A stretch of 64,000 bases of DNA from Bacteriovoracaceae bacterium (GTDB lineage Bacteria > Bdellovibrionota > Bacteriovoracia > Bacteriovoracales > Bacteriovoracaceae), in contig JAIEMA010000023.1 of assembly GCA_019752535.1 (NCBI GenBank), positions 46,761 to 110,760 of the forward strand, in the 5' to 3' direction. The notes beneath the pieces are model-generated. The model worked only from the letters and a program-made list of their open reading frames with translations. It was not told the origin of the DNA and did not search any database. This document shows positions 28,668-38,585 of this stretch, piece after piece (position 1 is the first letter of the stretch; each line of letters starts with the position of its first letter). Position numbers and translations under genes: made by a program.

Positions 28668-29577
28668 ACTCTTTTGCCTTTGCCATGAGGGATTCTCCTT
28701 CATGGCGAGGGTCAAATTGAAACTTCTCTTTCTTCTTAAACCAAGTTCTCTGTGCTTTTGCTAATTGCCTTGTATTAATAATGATTCTCTCTTTGTAATC
28801 ATTAATCTTATCTCCATATAATCCCTGAATGAAATCTAACGTTTCTTTGTAGCCGATGGCCTGTAGAGGTTTCTCCGTTCCACTAAATCCTAGATCTAAA
28901 AGATGTTTGACCTCATCGATGAGACCTCGCTGAATCATCTCTTCAGTTCGCTGAATAATAATTTTGTGATGATCTTCTTTAGGTATATCAAGATACAGAT
29001 GAAGAAGAGCCCATTCCGGTGGAGGAATAGGGGTAAAAGCCATTTTCGCAATGGAGAACGGCGTTCCATGAGTCCAAAAATGTTCAACCGCTCTGCGAAT
29101 TCTATAGTGATCATTTTCATGAAGTCGCAAAAAACTTTCTCTATCTTCTTTAGATAAAACTTTGATGAATGGAGCAATTCCTTCAGATGAATAAAGAGAG
29201 TCAGACCTTTCAGTTATCTCTTGAGGTGTTGTGGGAGAGTTCCACATCCCTTCAACTAGAGCTTGAAGATAAAAACCAGATCCACCAGTAAGAATTGGGA
29301 TTTTATTTCGAGAATGAATCTCATTAATAACAGGTTTCGCAAGTGCAGAGAAATCAGCCGCATTTATCGGATTGCTGATGCTTTTAATATCAATAAGGTG
29401 ATGAGGAATATCTTTTCTCTCTTCCACTGTCGGTTTAGCAGTACCGATGTTCAGTTCTTTATAGAAAAGAAGAGAATCAAAATTAACGACTTCACCTTGA
29501 AGTTTTTGGGCCAAAGTGATGGCCCCACTTGTTTTACCACTTGCTGTGGGACCTGAAAGGATGATGACTTTCTTCAT
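28651..29577 (-). CDS. miaA: tRNA dimethylallyltransferase
   Basis: MKKVIILSGPTASGKTSGAITLAQKLQGEVVNFDSLLFYKELNIGTAKPT; ILTGGSGFYLQALVEG. Confidence 0.93.
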   Translation of the reverse strand: MKKVIILSGPTASGKTSGAITLAQKLQGEVVNFDSLLFYKELNIGTAKPTVEERKDIPHHLIDIKSISNPINAADFSALAKPVINEIHSRNKIPILTGGSGFYLQALVEGMWNSPTTPQEITERSDSLYSSEGIAPFIKVLSKEDRESFLRLHENDHYRIRRAVEHFWTHGTPFSIAKMAFTPIPPPEWALLHLYLDIPKEDHHKIIIQRTEEMIQRGLIDEVKHLLDLGFSGTEKPLQAIGYKETLDFIQGLYGDKINDYKERIIINTRQLAKAQRTWFKKKEKFQFDPRHEGESLMAKAKEFISQE

Positions 29578-29578
29578 C

Positions 29579-31207
29579 TTAGTTCCTAGAGAAAAGATCA
29601 GGCGTGAGATCGATAATGAGCTTGTTTTTCTTAAGCTCATCAGCTGTAAATGCGTTAAGGATCTCTTCCCACTTATGGGTTGAGATTTCATAAAAATGAA
29701 TAGAGGGAAGAGATTGAGCTTTTGTTTTTTGGTTTATTGAGATTTGAAGCAAGAGGTGCAGGGGAATGCCCTTACCCCAAATGGGTATCTCTCTTACAAC
29801 ATAAAAACCAGGTTCAAGCTCATCAATTTCATAACCCAAATTGTTTAAGGATTGAACTATCTCATTACTAATTTTGATCTCTCTTAATGGGTGACTCACA
29901 AGTAAAGGAAAGCTAGTCGATTGATTCACTGATTGAAGATCGACCCATGAAGCAAGCAGTTCGGGGCCGTTAACATAGAAGGGAGTCGCTTGAAGAGAAG
30001 ATTTCCAAATAAAATACGGCCCACTTTGATGAAAGAGCACTTGAGATTCATTCATCTCCGCATTTGAATCAGTAACTGATCTCTCTATGTGGCCAGCATA
30101 ACTTTCACCTCGATGAGACTCTATGTCTGATCGTCCAAGAGAGCTTAGTGGAATTTTCGTATCTAAAGTCGTTTGGCTCACTGGTTGAGATGTCTTGGGA
30201 ATTGCTTCTCTTAAAGTTGAACTTAAGAGGGAGAGAATCTCACCCATCTGATGAAACTTTAAGTGGGTCTTATTGGGGTGAACGTTGACGTCAACTTGAT
30301 CCCCAGGAACTTCAATTGAAACTGAAACAATAGGTGGTGTGAAAGTCATCTGACTCTCTAAAACTTGCTGAATAACTCTATGGTAAGCCTTATCTAGAAC
30401 AGGTCTTCCATTGATATTCACATGCTCAATCGGCCCATCTGATTTTGAACCAAATGTTTCTGTCGCATAAACACGGCATTTAAGATGATTCCATTCACGA
30501 CATGCCGAATGAATGACTAGTCTTTCAGCGGCCTTTCTCGAAAAGAGCTGCTTGATTCTCTCTTCAGTGGTCTCAGTGGCAGGATAGATAAGTCTTTCTG
30601 AATCGTCCCATAATAAACTAAAGCTAATTTTTGGATTTGCGATCACGAATGCATAAAAAAACTTTTTGATCCAATTCTTTTCTGAAGTGGCCGATTGTAA
30701 AAATTTTAAACGGGCGGGGGTATTAAAAAATAAATCTTGGACACTCATGATCGTGCCATTGTTTTTTCCGGATTTACTTACAGAGATCAATTCACCTTGA
30801 AGTCCACCTTCAAAACGAAGTGAGCCCCCTTGCTTCTCTTCAGAGGTCCAAGAAACACATTCGAGTTTTGAAACACTGGCGATAGAGGGCAGAGCTTCAC
30901 CTCTAAATCCAAAAGTCGATAAACGATAAAGGTCTTCGAATGAATTAATCTTAGAAGTGGCATGTCTACCAAAAGCAATGGGGATGTCGTCTTTGTAAAT
31001 CCCACTCCCGTTATCAATAACGCGAATAAGATTTAGTCCATTTTCACGTATCTCTAAATCTATAACAGATGCACCCGAATCTAAGGCGTTCTCTAAGAGC
31101 TCTTTCACGACATTGGCAGGTCTCTCTATGACTTCGCCGGCTTTAATTTGGTCTATGAGATGTTCAGGAAGAAGCCGGATCTTGCCCGGCTTTCCAGGAG
31201 TGGTCAT
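29579..31207 (-). CDS. mutL: DNA mismatch repair protein MutL
   Basis: IRLLPEHLIDQIKAGEVIERPANVVKELLENALDSGAS; IDNGSGI; GRHATSKI; TFGFRGEALPSIASV. Confidence 0.95.
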   Translation of the reverse strand: MTTPGKPGKIRLLPEHLIDQIKAGEVIERPANVVKELLENALDSGASVIDLEIRENGLNLIRVIDNGSGIYKDDIPIAFGRHATSKINSFEDLYRLSTFGFRGEALPSIASVSKLECVSWTSEEKQGGSLRFEGGLQGELISVSKSGKNNGTIMSVQDLFFNTPARLKFLQSATSEKNWIKKFFYAFVIANPKISFSLLWDDSERLIYPATETTEERIKQLFSRKAAERLVIHSACREWNHLKCRVYATETFGSKSDGPIEHVNINGRPVLDKAYHRVIQQVLESQMTFTPPIVSVSIEVPGDQVDVNVHPNKTHLKFHQMGEILSLLSSTLREAIPKTSQPVSQTTLDTKIPLSSLGRSDIESHRGESYAGHIERSVTDSNAEMNESQVLFHQSGPYFIWKSSLQATPFYVNGPELLASWVDLQSVNQSTSFPLLVSHPLREIKISNEIVQSLNNLGYEIDELEPGFYVVREIPIWGKGIPLHLLLQISINQKTKAQSLPSIHFYEISTHKWEEILNAFTADELKKNKLIIDLTPDLFSRN

Positions 31208-32115
31208 GCTTTGAAGAAGTTAACTTGATTGCGGCCGCCTTCCTTAGACTTATAAACCGCAGAGTCTGCTCTCTTGAATAGATCAGTTCCGTTGTTAATA
31301 CCTTGGCGATAATCAGCGACACCGATTGAAGCAGTGACAGGTAAACGTTTTCCATCATAGATGAACTGATGAGTTTCGATCATTTTACGAAGACGCTCAG
31401 CGATCTCAAATCCTTGCTTCAAGTTTGTGTTAGGAAGCAGGATACAGAATTCTTCACCACCGTAGCGAGCCACAATATCGCCTTGGCGAATCCCTTGTTC
31501 ACGAATGATGCGAGACTTCTCTTTTAAAACAAAATCTCCGGCATCGTGACCGAAATTATCATTGAGCTTCTTGAAATGATCCAAGTCAAAAATAATGAGA
31601 GTTAATGGCTTACCAGTGAGTTTTGATTTTTTAACTTCATTTTCGAGAGCATCGTTGAAGTAGCGCTTGTTGTAGCACTTTGTGAGTCCATCAGTGTTCG
31701 CATCTTCATGAAGCTTATCGTAAGTCAGTCTTTCAGGATCACCTTTAGGCAAAAACTTTAAAGCGATCGCGCCAACTTTAATCATGTCTCCGCGCTTAAG
31801 GGGAGCAGATCCTTCGAGCTTCTGATTATTAAGATAAGTTCCGTTCGAGGAACCAAGATCTTTAAGAATAACGACATCAGATTCGTCAGCAGTAATGGTA
31901 AAATGCTTTCTTGAGATACCTTGAAAATCGAGAGGAACCTGACAATCAGGATTTCTTCCTGCAACAGTTTCTCCAACTAATACATTGAAGATAGAACCGT
32001 TCAAATCTCCGCCGACAACAAGAAGGCAAGCCGGCTTTGATTCCGCTTCTTTCTCTGATGAGGCCAAGGCCGCTTTGATATCGCGTATGACTACGGTTGC
32101 GTTGTCGTCGCTCAT
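31204..32115 (-). CDS. FHA-GGDEF diguanylate cyclase
   Basis: FHA: GRNPDCQVPLDFQGISRKHFTI...LKDLGSSNGTYLNNQKL; GGDEF: ARYGGEEFCILLP. Start at MSDDNATVVIRD. Confidence 0.92.
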   Translation of the reverse strand: MSDDNATVVIRDIKAALASSEKEAESKPACLLVVGGDLNGSIFNVLVGETVAGRNPDCQVPLDFQGISRKHFTITADESDVVILKDLGSSNGTYLNNQKLEGSAPLKRGDMIKVGAIALKFLPKGDPERLTYDKLHEDANTDGLTKCYNKRYFNDALENEVKKSKLTGKPLTLIIFDLDHFKKLNDNFGHDAGDFVLKEKSRIIREQGIRQGDIVARYGGEEFCILLPNTNLKQGFEIAERLRKMIETHQFIYDGKRLPVTASIGVADYRQGINNGTDLFKRADSAVYKSKEGGRNQVNFFKA

Positions 32116-32214
32116 TGCAAATTCTCCAAAGGATCTAAAGTCCATTAATTCTAAACCCGCCCCCCTTATGATTCAAGACGCGAGTGTAGAGAATGTACAT
32201 TTGTTATCGGCAAT

Positions 32215-33450
32215 TTATCGATGTTGGCCAAGCCAATCGTGAGCAAATTTTTTGCCCGCCTCGACTCCAGGTTGATTAAAGGGGTCAATGTTGAGGTTTA
32301 GACCAACTATTGTAGTCAAACATTCAAAGAACATGACGAGCTGTCCAACTGTTTCGGCATCAATTTGGCTTACATGTAGGTCTAGAAAACTGCGATTCGC
32401 TTCTTCGAGAGCACTTAGTGTTCCACTATACTCAGCTTCCATTAATTGACTTAATTTGAAAGGTGCTAGGGCTTTGAGAGCTGGATAGTTGAGTTCGCTG
32501 TGAAGTGGATAATCTTTTTTACCTGAAGAAACCTTAAGCATGAGCATGGCCTTATCACTAGGACCTTCCATGAAAAGTTGCATCTGCGAATGTTGATCAG
32601 TGGCGCCGTAAGCCATAATGGGTGTTAAGCCTTTGCCTTCTTTTCCAAGAGATTCAGCCCAAAGTTGCACCCACCATGCAGTGAAATCTTTCAGTAAAGA
32701 ACTATACGGCATAAGAACAGTAAGAGTTTTTCCACTCACTCTTTGCTCTTCAAGCCATAGGGCCACTTGAGTGAGAAGATTTTTATCCGCTTCAGGATGA
32801 CTGAGCAGTGGCTTGATTGATTCAGCTCCGTGGCACAATTGATCGACATCAATTCCGGCCCATGCAGCTGGGAATAATCCGACATCTGTTAAAACGCTGT
32901 ATCTTCCACCCACGGCTGGAGGAACATCGAGAGTGGCAAGTTGATGATCACGGGCAAATTTTCTTAAGTCCCCTTTTGTGGGGTCTGTGCATACTACAAT
33001 ATGTTCTTTCCACTGAGCCGATGAGGCGCCATTTTTTTCTAACCAATGAGTGATAATTGAAAGGGCGGCCAGAGTTTCGGCCGTGCCACCAGATTTAGAA
33101 ACAATAAAGAAAAATGTGTCTGAAATATTCCAGCGCTTCTCGATACGTGCGAGTGCATCTGGATCAATGTTGTTTAGAAATTGAACTGATTTTCCTTCTG
33201 AGACCCCTAGGGCCGATAAAAGCATTTCAGGGCCTAGGCTTGAGCCCCCAATTCCAACATGAACTAAATTTTTTTTGTGAGAAAAGCGTCTCGCTGTTGT
33301 TTTAGCAAGAGTCGCAACCGATTTGTCATGAGTGTGATTGTAGAAGCCAATGTCAGGCCTTTGGATCGTTTTTGTAAATTTCTCAAGCGAGATTTTATGT
33401 TTTGCAGAATCGATCGAATGAGCAGGGAAAGATTTATTAAGTTTAATCAT
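32215..33450 (-). CDS. pgi: Glucose-6-phosphate isomerase
   Basis: HVGIGGSSLGPEMLLSAL; FFIVSKSGGTAETLAAL; C-terminal NQPGVEAGKKFAHDWLGQ. Confidence 0.92.
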   Translation of the reverse strand: MIKLNKSFPAHSIDSAKHKISLEKFTKTIQRPDIGFYNHTHDKSVATLAKTTARRFSHKKNLVHVGIGGSSLGPEMLLSALGVSEGKSVQFLNNIDPDALARIEKRWNISDTFFFIVSKSGGTAETLAALSIITHWLEKNGASSAQWKEHIVVCTDPTKGDLRKFARDHQLATLDVPPAVGGRYSVLTDVGLFPAAWAGIDVDQLCHGAESIKPLLSHPEADKNLLTQVALWLEEQRVSGKTLTVLMPYSSLLKDFTAWWVQLWAESLGKEGKGLTPIMAYGATDQHSQMQLFMEGPSDKAMLMLKVSSGKKDYPLHSELNYPALKALAPFKLSQLMEAEYSGTLSALEEANRSFLDLHVSQIDAETVGQLVMFFECLTTIVGLNLNIDPFNQPGVEAGKKFAHDWLGQHR

Positions 33451-34586
33451 AGTGAATACTCTTTTTTGAGTTGTCTTGCGATGACGACTTTTTGAATTTG
33501 ATTTGTTCCTTCTACAATTTGTAGAACTTTGGCATCTCTCATAAATCTCTCAACGGGATATTCGCTGGTATAGCCAACTCCGCCGTGGATTTGAACCGCT
33601 TCAGTCGTGACATACATTGCAGTATCTGTTGCTTTCATTTTCGCCATGGATGAAAGTTTTGGAGAACTTTTTTTCTGGTCAACAAGTTCGGCTGCACGTT
33701 GAACTAAAAGCCTTGAAGCTTCAACTTCACAGGCCATTTCACTCATCATGAACTGGAGGCCTTGAAAATCAAAAATGGGCTGACGAAATTGGACACGACC
33801 CAAACTATATTTAATCGCCTCATCAAGTGCTCGTTGTGCACATCCCACACCAATGGATCCGATAGCGATGCGACCTCTATCAAGTCCACCCATCGCAACA
33901 CTAAAGCCTTCGCCCTCTTTAAGAAGAAGATTTTCTTCAGAGACAAAACAATTTTCAAAGACTAATTCTCGGGTAGGAGAGGCTTTCCATCCCATTTTCT
34001 TTTCAGCTTTTCCGTAAGTAAACCCTTTGTCGCCGTCGCGAACAATAAAGGCTGAGACTCCTTTAGCACCTTCGCCGCCAGTTCTGGCCATCACAATATA
34101 TGTTTTGGCGACTCCAGCAGAGGTGATCCACATCTTTGTGCCATTAAGGATATATCCACCCTCAGTCTTTTTAGCCGTTGTTTTTAAAGAAGCGGCATCG
34201 GATCCTGAGTGAGATTCAGAGAGAGCAAAAGCTCCTATCTCTTCACCTGAAGTGAGTTTCGGAAGATATTTTTGTTTCTGCTTTTCATTTCCGTATTCAT
34301 TAATAATGGTTTGCACCATGCTTGAAACAGAAAGAGTCACTGAATAAGCGACAGAGTATTTAGCAATCGTTTCAAGGGCAGCGACGTAATCTAAATAAGA
34401 GAGTCCAGCTCCTCCATAGGCTTCTGGGAGCGTGATACCTGCGTAGCCTTGAGAGCCCAGACCTTGAAAGAGGTCTAAACGAAATTTTCCTTCGGCATCA
34501 TCATGTTCCATGTGTGGTTCGATATTAGCTTCGCACCACTTCGCTAGATTGGAACACAACTCTTCTCTTAATTCTAAATCAGACAT
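33447..34586 (-). CDS. Acyl-CoA dehydrogenase
   Basis: AFALSESHSGSDAASLKTTA; LNGTKMWITSAG; IHGGVGYTSEYPVERFMRDAKVLQIVEGTNQIQKVVIAR. Confidence 0.94.
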   Translation of the reverse strand: MSDLELREELCSNLAKWCEANIEPHMEHDDAEGKFRLDLFQGLGSQGYAGITLPEAYGGAGLSYLDYVAALETIAKYSVAYSVTLSVSSMVQTIINEYGNEKQKQKYLPKLTSGEEIGAFALSESHSGSDAASLKTTAKKTEGGYILNGTKMWITSAGVAKTYIVMARTGGEGAKGVSAFIVRDGDKGFTYGKAEKKMGWKASPTRELVFENCFVSEENLLLKEGEGFSVAMGGLDRGRIAIGSIGVGCAQRALDEAIKYSLGRVQFRQPIFDFQGLQFMMSEMACEVEASRLLVQRAAELVDQKKSSPKLSSMAKMKATDTAMYVTTEAVQIHGGVGYTSEYPVERFMRDAKVLQIVEGTNQIQKVVIARQLKKEYSL

Positions 34587-34588
34587 GA

Positions 34589-35734
34589 CTAATCCTTCAG
34601 AGCATCTCTTAGTAAGTTTTTAGCAATGATCATTATCATTACTTCGTTTGTTCCAGCTCCGATCTCATTGAGTTTGTTATCTCTCATGAGGCGCTCAACT
34701 GGAAATTCTCTTGAATAGCCATAACCGCCATGAAGTTGAATCGCATCGAGAGCAATCTTCGTAGCCATTTTTGGAAGCTGAAGCTTAACCATTGAAGCCA
34801 GTGTGTTTGATTTGTGGCCATGATCATATTCATAGCAAACAGTATAGAGCATACGTCTCATGGCTTCAGTCTCTGTTGCCATTTCAGCGATCATCTTTTG
34901 AATCATTTGGAAGTGAGCGAGATTTTTTCCAAACTGTTTTCTCTCTCCAGCATATTTAATACATTGATCCACACACGCTTGAGCGACTCCAAGGGAGATG
35001 CCTGCGATTGTGATGCGCTCAATTTCTAGATTCTTCATCATGTGAGTCACTGAATCACCTTCGGCCCCAACTCTGGCGCTTTCAGGGACTTTACAATTTT
35101 GGAAGGCAAGTTCAGCAGTAGGTGAGGTACGCATTCCCATTTTGTGGATTTCTTTTGAGACAGAAAATCCTGGAGTCCCTTTTTCTACAATAAATGTAGT
35201 GAGGTCTTTCTTTCCATTTCCTGTGCGAGTGTAAACATAACTCACGTCGGCCATGTTGCCGTTAGTGATCCACATTTTTGCGCCATTGAGCAAATAGCCA
35301 CCTTCAGTTTTTGTCGCTTTGGTTTGCATGCCAACGGCATCAGATCCATAACCCGGCTCAGACATGGCCATACATCCGATATGCTCGCCGCTGATTAATT
35401 TAGGCAAGTATTTGGCTTTTTGGTCTTTTGACGCATTCTTGTCGATGTTATTAACGCAAAGAATACTGTGCGCGAGGAAAGAAAGTGTTGTCCCTGGATC
35501 GGCTTTACCGAATTCTTCCATGACAATCGTAGCCGCAGTAGCACCAAGTCCGGCACCTCCATACTCGGGGTCTGCTGTAATTCCTAGGATTCCAAGTTCG
35601 CCCATGGCCTTATAGGCTTTGAGGTTAAATTTCTCTTCGGTGTCGAGTTTTTCAGCTACAGGAGCGATTTCTGCTCGAGCAAAATCACGGCAGGTTTTTT
35701 GTAACTCACGTTCTTCCGAGGTGAAAAACCACAT
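34589..35734 (-). CDS. Acyl-CoA dehydrogenase (isovaleryl-CoA dehydrogenase-like)
   Basis: CMAMSEPGYGSDAVGM; LNGAKMWITNG; LHGGYGYSREFPVERLMRDNKLNEIGAGTNEVMIMIIAKNL. Confidence 0.94.
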   Translation of the reverse strand: MWFFTSEERELQKTCRDFARAEIAPVAEKLDTEEKFNLKAYKAMGELGILGITADPEYGGAGLGATAATIVMEEFGKADPGTTLSFLAHSILCVNNIDKNASKDQKAKYLPKLISGEHIGCMAMSEPGYGSDAVGMQTKATKTEGGYLLNGAKMWITNGNMADVSYVYTRTGNGKKDLTTFIVEKGTPGFSVSKEIHKMGMRTSPTAELAFQNCKVPESARVGAEGDSVTHMMKNLEIERITIAGISLGVAQACVDQCIKYAGERKQFGKNLAHFQMIQKMIAEMATETEAMRRMLYTVCYEYDHGHKSNTLASMVKLQLPKMATKIALDAIQLHGGYGYSREFPVERLMRDNKLNEIGAGTNEVMIMIIAKNLLRDALKD

Positions 35735-35869
35735 AGGATATTCCTTTCATGTCTTAAAGTTTGAGGAGGAAAGCTTACAGGAAAAATCAGTCTTTGCAAA
35801 ATTGACGCTACGTGAATTTTGCTCACTGACATAGAATTAATTAAGCTAGAATAAGATAAAGGCGGCTAG

Positions 35870-37636
35870 TTGGATATTTCATTAACACCTTCTGAAATAA
35901 AAGAAGCAGAAAGCGTTTTCCCAGGGGAGAACTGGTTTTGTTATTGGCGCACCTCTGCAGCCTTGTGGGAATCTAAGTTAGCGGCGATCAATTCAAATGG
36001 CGGTCCAATTTTTATTCCTCTCTATTGGGGATTTCATACAGAAAATGGTGAGACATTTGATTTTGGTGAGCAAAAACCAGAAGCTGATCTAGGTCGTCTT
36101 TTCAAAGCGATAAAACAATCTCGACACGAGGCACTTTGGCTGCTCCCTCTCACGCCCATTCCGATTCAACCTAATGGGGGATTGCCATCATTTATGGCGA
36201 GAAATCCAAGTCATGACATCAATGGAATGACTTCGGCCATGCTTGACTCAGATGGCTCAATTCACAAGATGCACTCTTTTTATGACCCAAGAGTGTACCA
36301 AGCATTTAGAAAATGGGTTTGGCAGCTTTCTCAAAATTTAACTCAAAAGAGTGTTGCTACTCCAATGCGTGGCATTCGCTCTTACTGGGTGGGAACACAA
36401 ACGGCTCATTCGTATATTGAAGATTATTCTCCTACTTACGTGGCCGGCTTCACTCGCTATCTCAAGCAACAAAAAATGCCCGTTCGTTTGAATGATGAAG
36501 GTGTAGAGGTTCCAAATCTAGATGCCGAGCAATCGACAATTCATACAGCGAAATATAGAAAACTTATTTCAGATCTTTATTCTCAAACGGCGTCAGAGTC
36601 TCTAGGTGGTTTTTGGACAGGGGAGCAGGATTACGGATTTTTAGGTGGTGCACCTCAAGATATTTTTCCTCGCTCGTGTGAACTTTGGCCTCATCAATCA
36701 GAATTGATGCAAGATCTATGGACACAGCTTGAGTGGAATCTTCTTCCCTCAAGTGTTCTTATTCCACCCAAATCGAAAAAAGGTGTGATTGGAAAATTTC
36801 TCAAAGACTATCTGACTCCTAGTTATATAACAAAATGTCTCCAACTTGAGATGGCCGACAATGATGCAGGCAATTTTACCCCTTTAGTTTTCTTTGATGT
36901 GTTTTGGGATGATGATCTTGCTCAAGTGGCACCTGCAAAATTAGAGAGTTTAGGTTTATTGAATCATCTGCAAAAAGATTTTAAAGGTTGTTGGCGCTGG
37001 CGAGGGCGCTTTGATTTTAGTCGTGAATCAGAAGATGAAACCGACAACCGTTTGAAGTTTTTCTTTGGAAGACAAATGGATCGCAATCGCTTTCAGCAAG
37101 TCTTGCGACTATTCCTTAATGGTCAAAAAGTAGTGCTGGATCGTAGTGGACTTGATCCTGTGCTGGAGAAGAAATTACAACTTTTCATGACTGAAAATGA
37201 ATTGGTCTCTCAAGATGTAAATTTTCTTACCAAAGTGACATTGATAAGACTTGGAGAGGGAATGTTGCTTCTTCATAACGGTGATCAATTATGCGAGCAA
37301 CCCCCAGCAAAAAAGATAGCCTTCTGGGAACATCTCACTAAGTATCTCAATATTCGCCATCTTAATATAACCGGAAGTGATGAGCAGTTGTTTTATACTT
37401 GGAAGACTAGAGCCTCTGGTTCTTTCGAGTTAAACTACAATGAAATTAGACGTCTCTCTTTTTATAATCCACTGAACCAGCGAGTGAAGTGCCAGATCCA
37501 AGGATCCAAGCAGTTTGCTTTTTTAAAAGTTGTTGATCCCGTTCAAGCTCAAGCAAAAAGTACTCCGATGGGAATTGAAATTGAAGTCATGGCCGGAGGT
37601 TCAATAAGTTTGGATTTCGGTCATTTTGAGGGATAA
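35870..37636 (+). CDS. Large uncharacterised protein, weakly resembling a GH42-like TIM-barrel glycoside hydrolase
   Basis: TTG start; 588 aa; YDPRVYQAFRKWVWQLSQ...GIRSYWVGTQTAHSYIEDYSPTYVAGFTRYLKQQ layout reminiscent of GH42/GH35. Confidence 0.55.
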   Translation: MDISLTPSEIKEAESVFPGENWFCYWRTSAALWESKLAAINSNGGPIFIPLYWGFHTENGETFDFGEQKPEADLGRLFKAIKQSRHEALWLLPLTPIPIQPNGGLPSFMARNPSHDINGMTSAMLDSDGSIHKMHSFYDPRVYQAFRKWVWQLSQNLTQKSVATPMRGIRSYWVGTQTAHSYIEDYSPTYVAGFTRYLKQQKMPVRLNDEGVEVPNLDAEQSTIHTAKYRKLISDLYSQTASESLGGFWTGEQDYGFLGGAPQDIFPRSCELWPHQSELMQDLWTQLEWNLLPSSVLIPPKSKKGVIGKFLKDYLTPSYITKCLQLEMADNDAGNFTPLVFFDVFWDDDLAQVAPAKLESLGLLNHLQKDFKGCWRWRGRFDFSRESEDETDNRLKFFFGRQMDRNRFQQVLRLFLNGQKVVLDRSGLDPVLEKKLQLFMTENELVSQDVNFLTKVTLIRLGEGMLLLHNGDQLCEQPPAKKIAFWEHLTKYLNIRHLNITGSDEQLFYTWKTRASGSFELNYNEIRRLSFYNPLNQRVKCQIQGSKQFAFLKVVDPVQAQAKSTPMGIEIEVMAGGSISLDFGHFEG

Positions 37637-37639
37637 AGC

Positions 37640-38062
37640 ATGAAAGACGGACTCGCTCTTAATTTGATTTATCATTACGGACATGAAGCTGATTCGGAAT
37701 TTCCTGAACTTTCAGGTCGATACAAAGTCCTGTATTTTTTTACTGAAGCTGGACCCGTGCCAGTTGATGTACAAAACGACGTTTCTATTAAGATTTTTAA
37801 TAAAACAGTGGGCCATCCGGCTACATTTAGCTCTCTTGATGATTTAAAAGATTTCGCCATGTCTGTGTGTCGTCATCTCAATTCACCCGAGGTCTTTGTG
37901 CTCTCTGTTCAAGACTACAATGTCGGAGTGGAAGCTTCGAAAGATGTGCGCTCTTTTAGAGAAATTTATCGTCGCTATGGCCTCAATTTAGCTAACCCGG
38001 ACATCATTAGTCGAGGCCCGGGTTTATTTGGTAAATTTTTTAATAATAACAGAAAAAGTTAA
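37640..38062 (+). CDS. Uncharacterised protein, co-directional with preceding gene
   Basis: 140-aa ORF starting 3 nt after the upstream stop. Confidence 0.5.
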   Translation: MKDGLALNLIYHYGHEADSEFPELSGRYKVLYFFTEAGPVPVDVQNDVSIKIFNKTVGHPATFSSLDDLKDFAMSVCRHLNSPEVFVLSVQDYNVGVEASKDVRSFREIYRRYGLNLANPDIISRGPGLFGKFFNNNRKS

Positions 38063-38469
38063 GGCATTATTTCGCTGCCATCAGCCGTTTCCGCTTCCTC
38101 AACATTATCAAACGTGCCACAAAACCAATAAGTCATTGGGCTCTGATTGTACCAATAAGCGACGATTGGTCTGCGAATTTTATCCGTCACATATCTCACT
38201 GTACTTTCATCGCCGCCATCAGTGATTTTCACATCAAATCCAGTCAGAGCACCGGCGCGGTAGCGACCTGTTACGGATTCGATGTAGGGCTTAAAGCTTG
38301 GCTCAAATCGGCTTTTATAGTCTTGAAGTAATGAATAGAAGGAGCGGTAAGAAATTTCATTCACTTCAAATGTCGTTTTGCCTGCACCAAGAGCTTTTCT
38401 TGCAAGAGCAGGGCAGGCCGCATGAGCCATTGAACTGATGAGAATAATTAATCCAACTACGAATTTCAT
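38059..38469 (-). CDS. Uncharacterised secreted protein
   Basis: MKFVVGLIILISSMAHA signal peptide; GGAGAG SD upstream. Confidence 0.6.
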   Translation of the reverse strand: MKFVVGLIILISSMAHAACPALARKALGAGKTTFEVNEISYRSFYSLLQDYKSRFEPSFKPYIESVTGRYRAGALTGFDVKITDGGDESTVRYVTDKIRRPIVAYWYNQSPMTYWFCGTFDNVEEAETADGSEIMP

Positions 38470-38585
38470 GGTCTCTCCTTAATTTGTGTATGCCTCTAGT
38501 AGCTTTCCTGGGATTTGTTCGTCTCAAAGCCTGTAAAATTTCCCTGCTAGACGATGAGAGTGAGAAGACATAAGCTCGCGCCATT

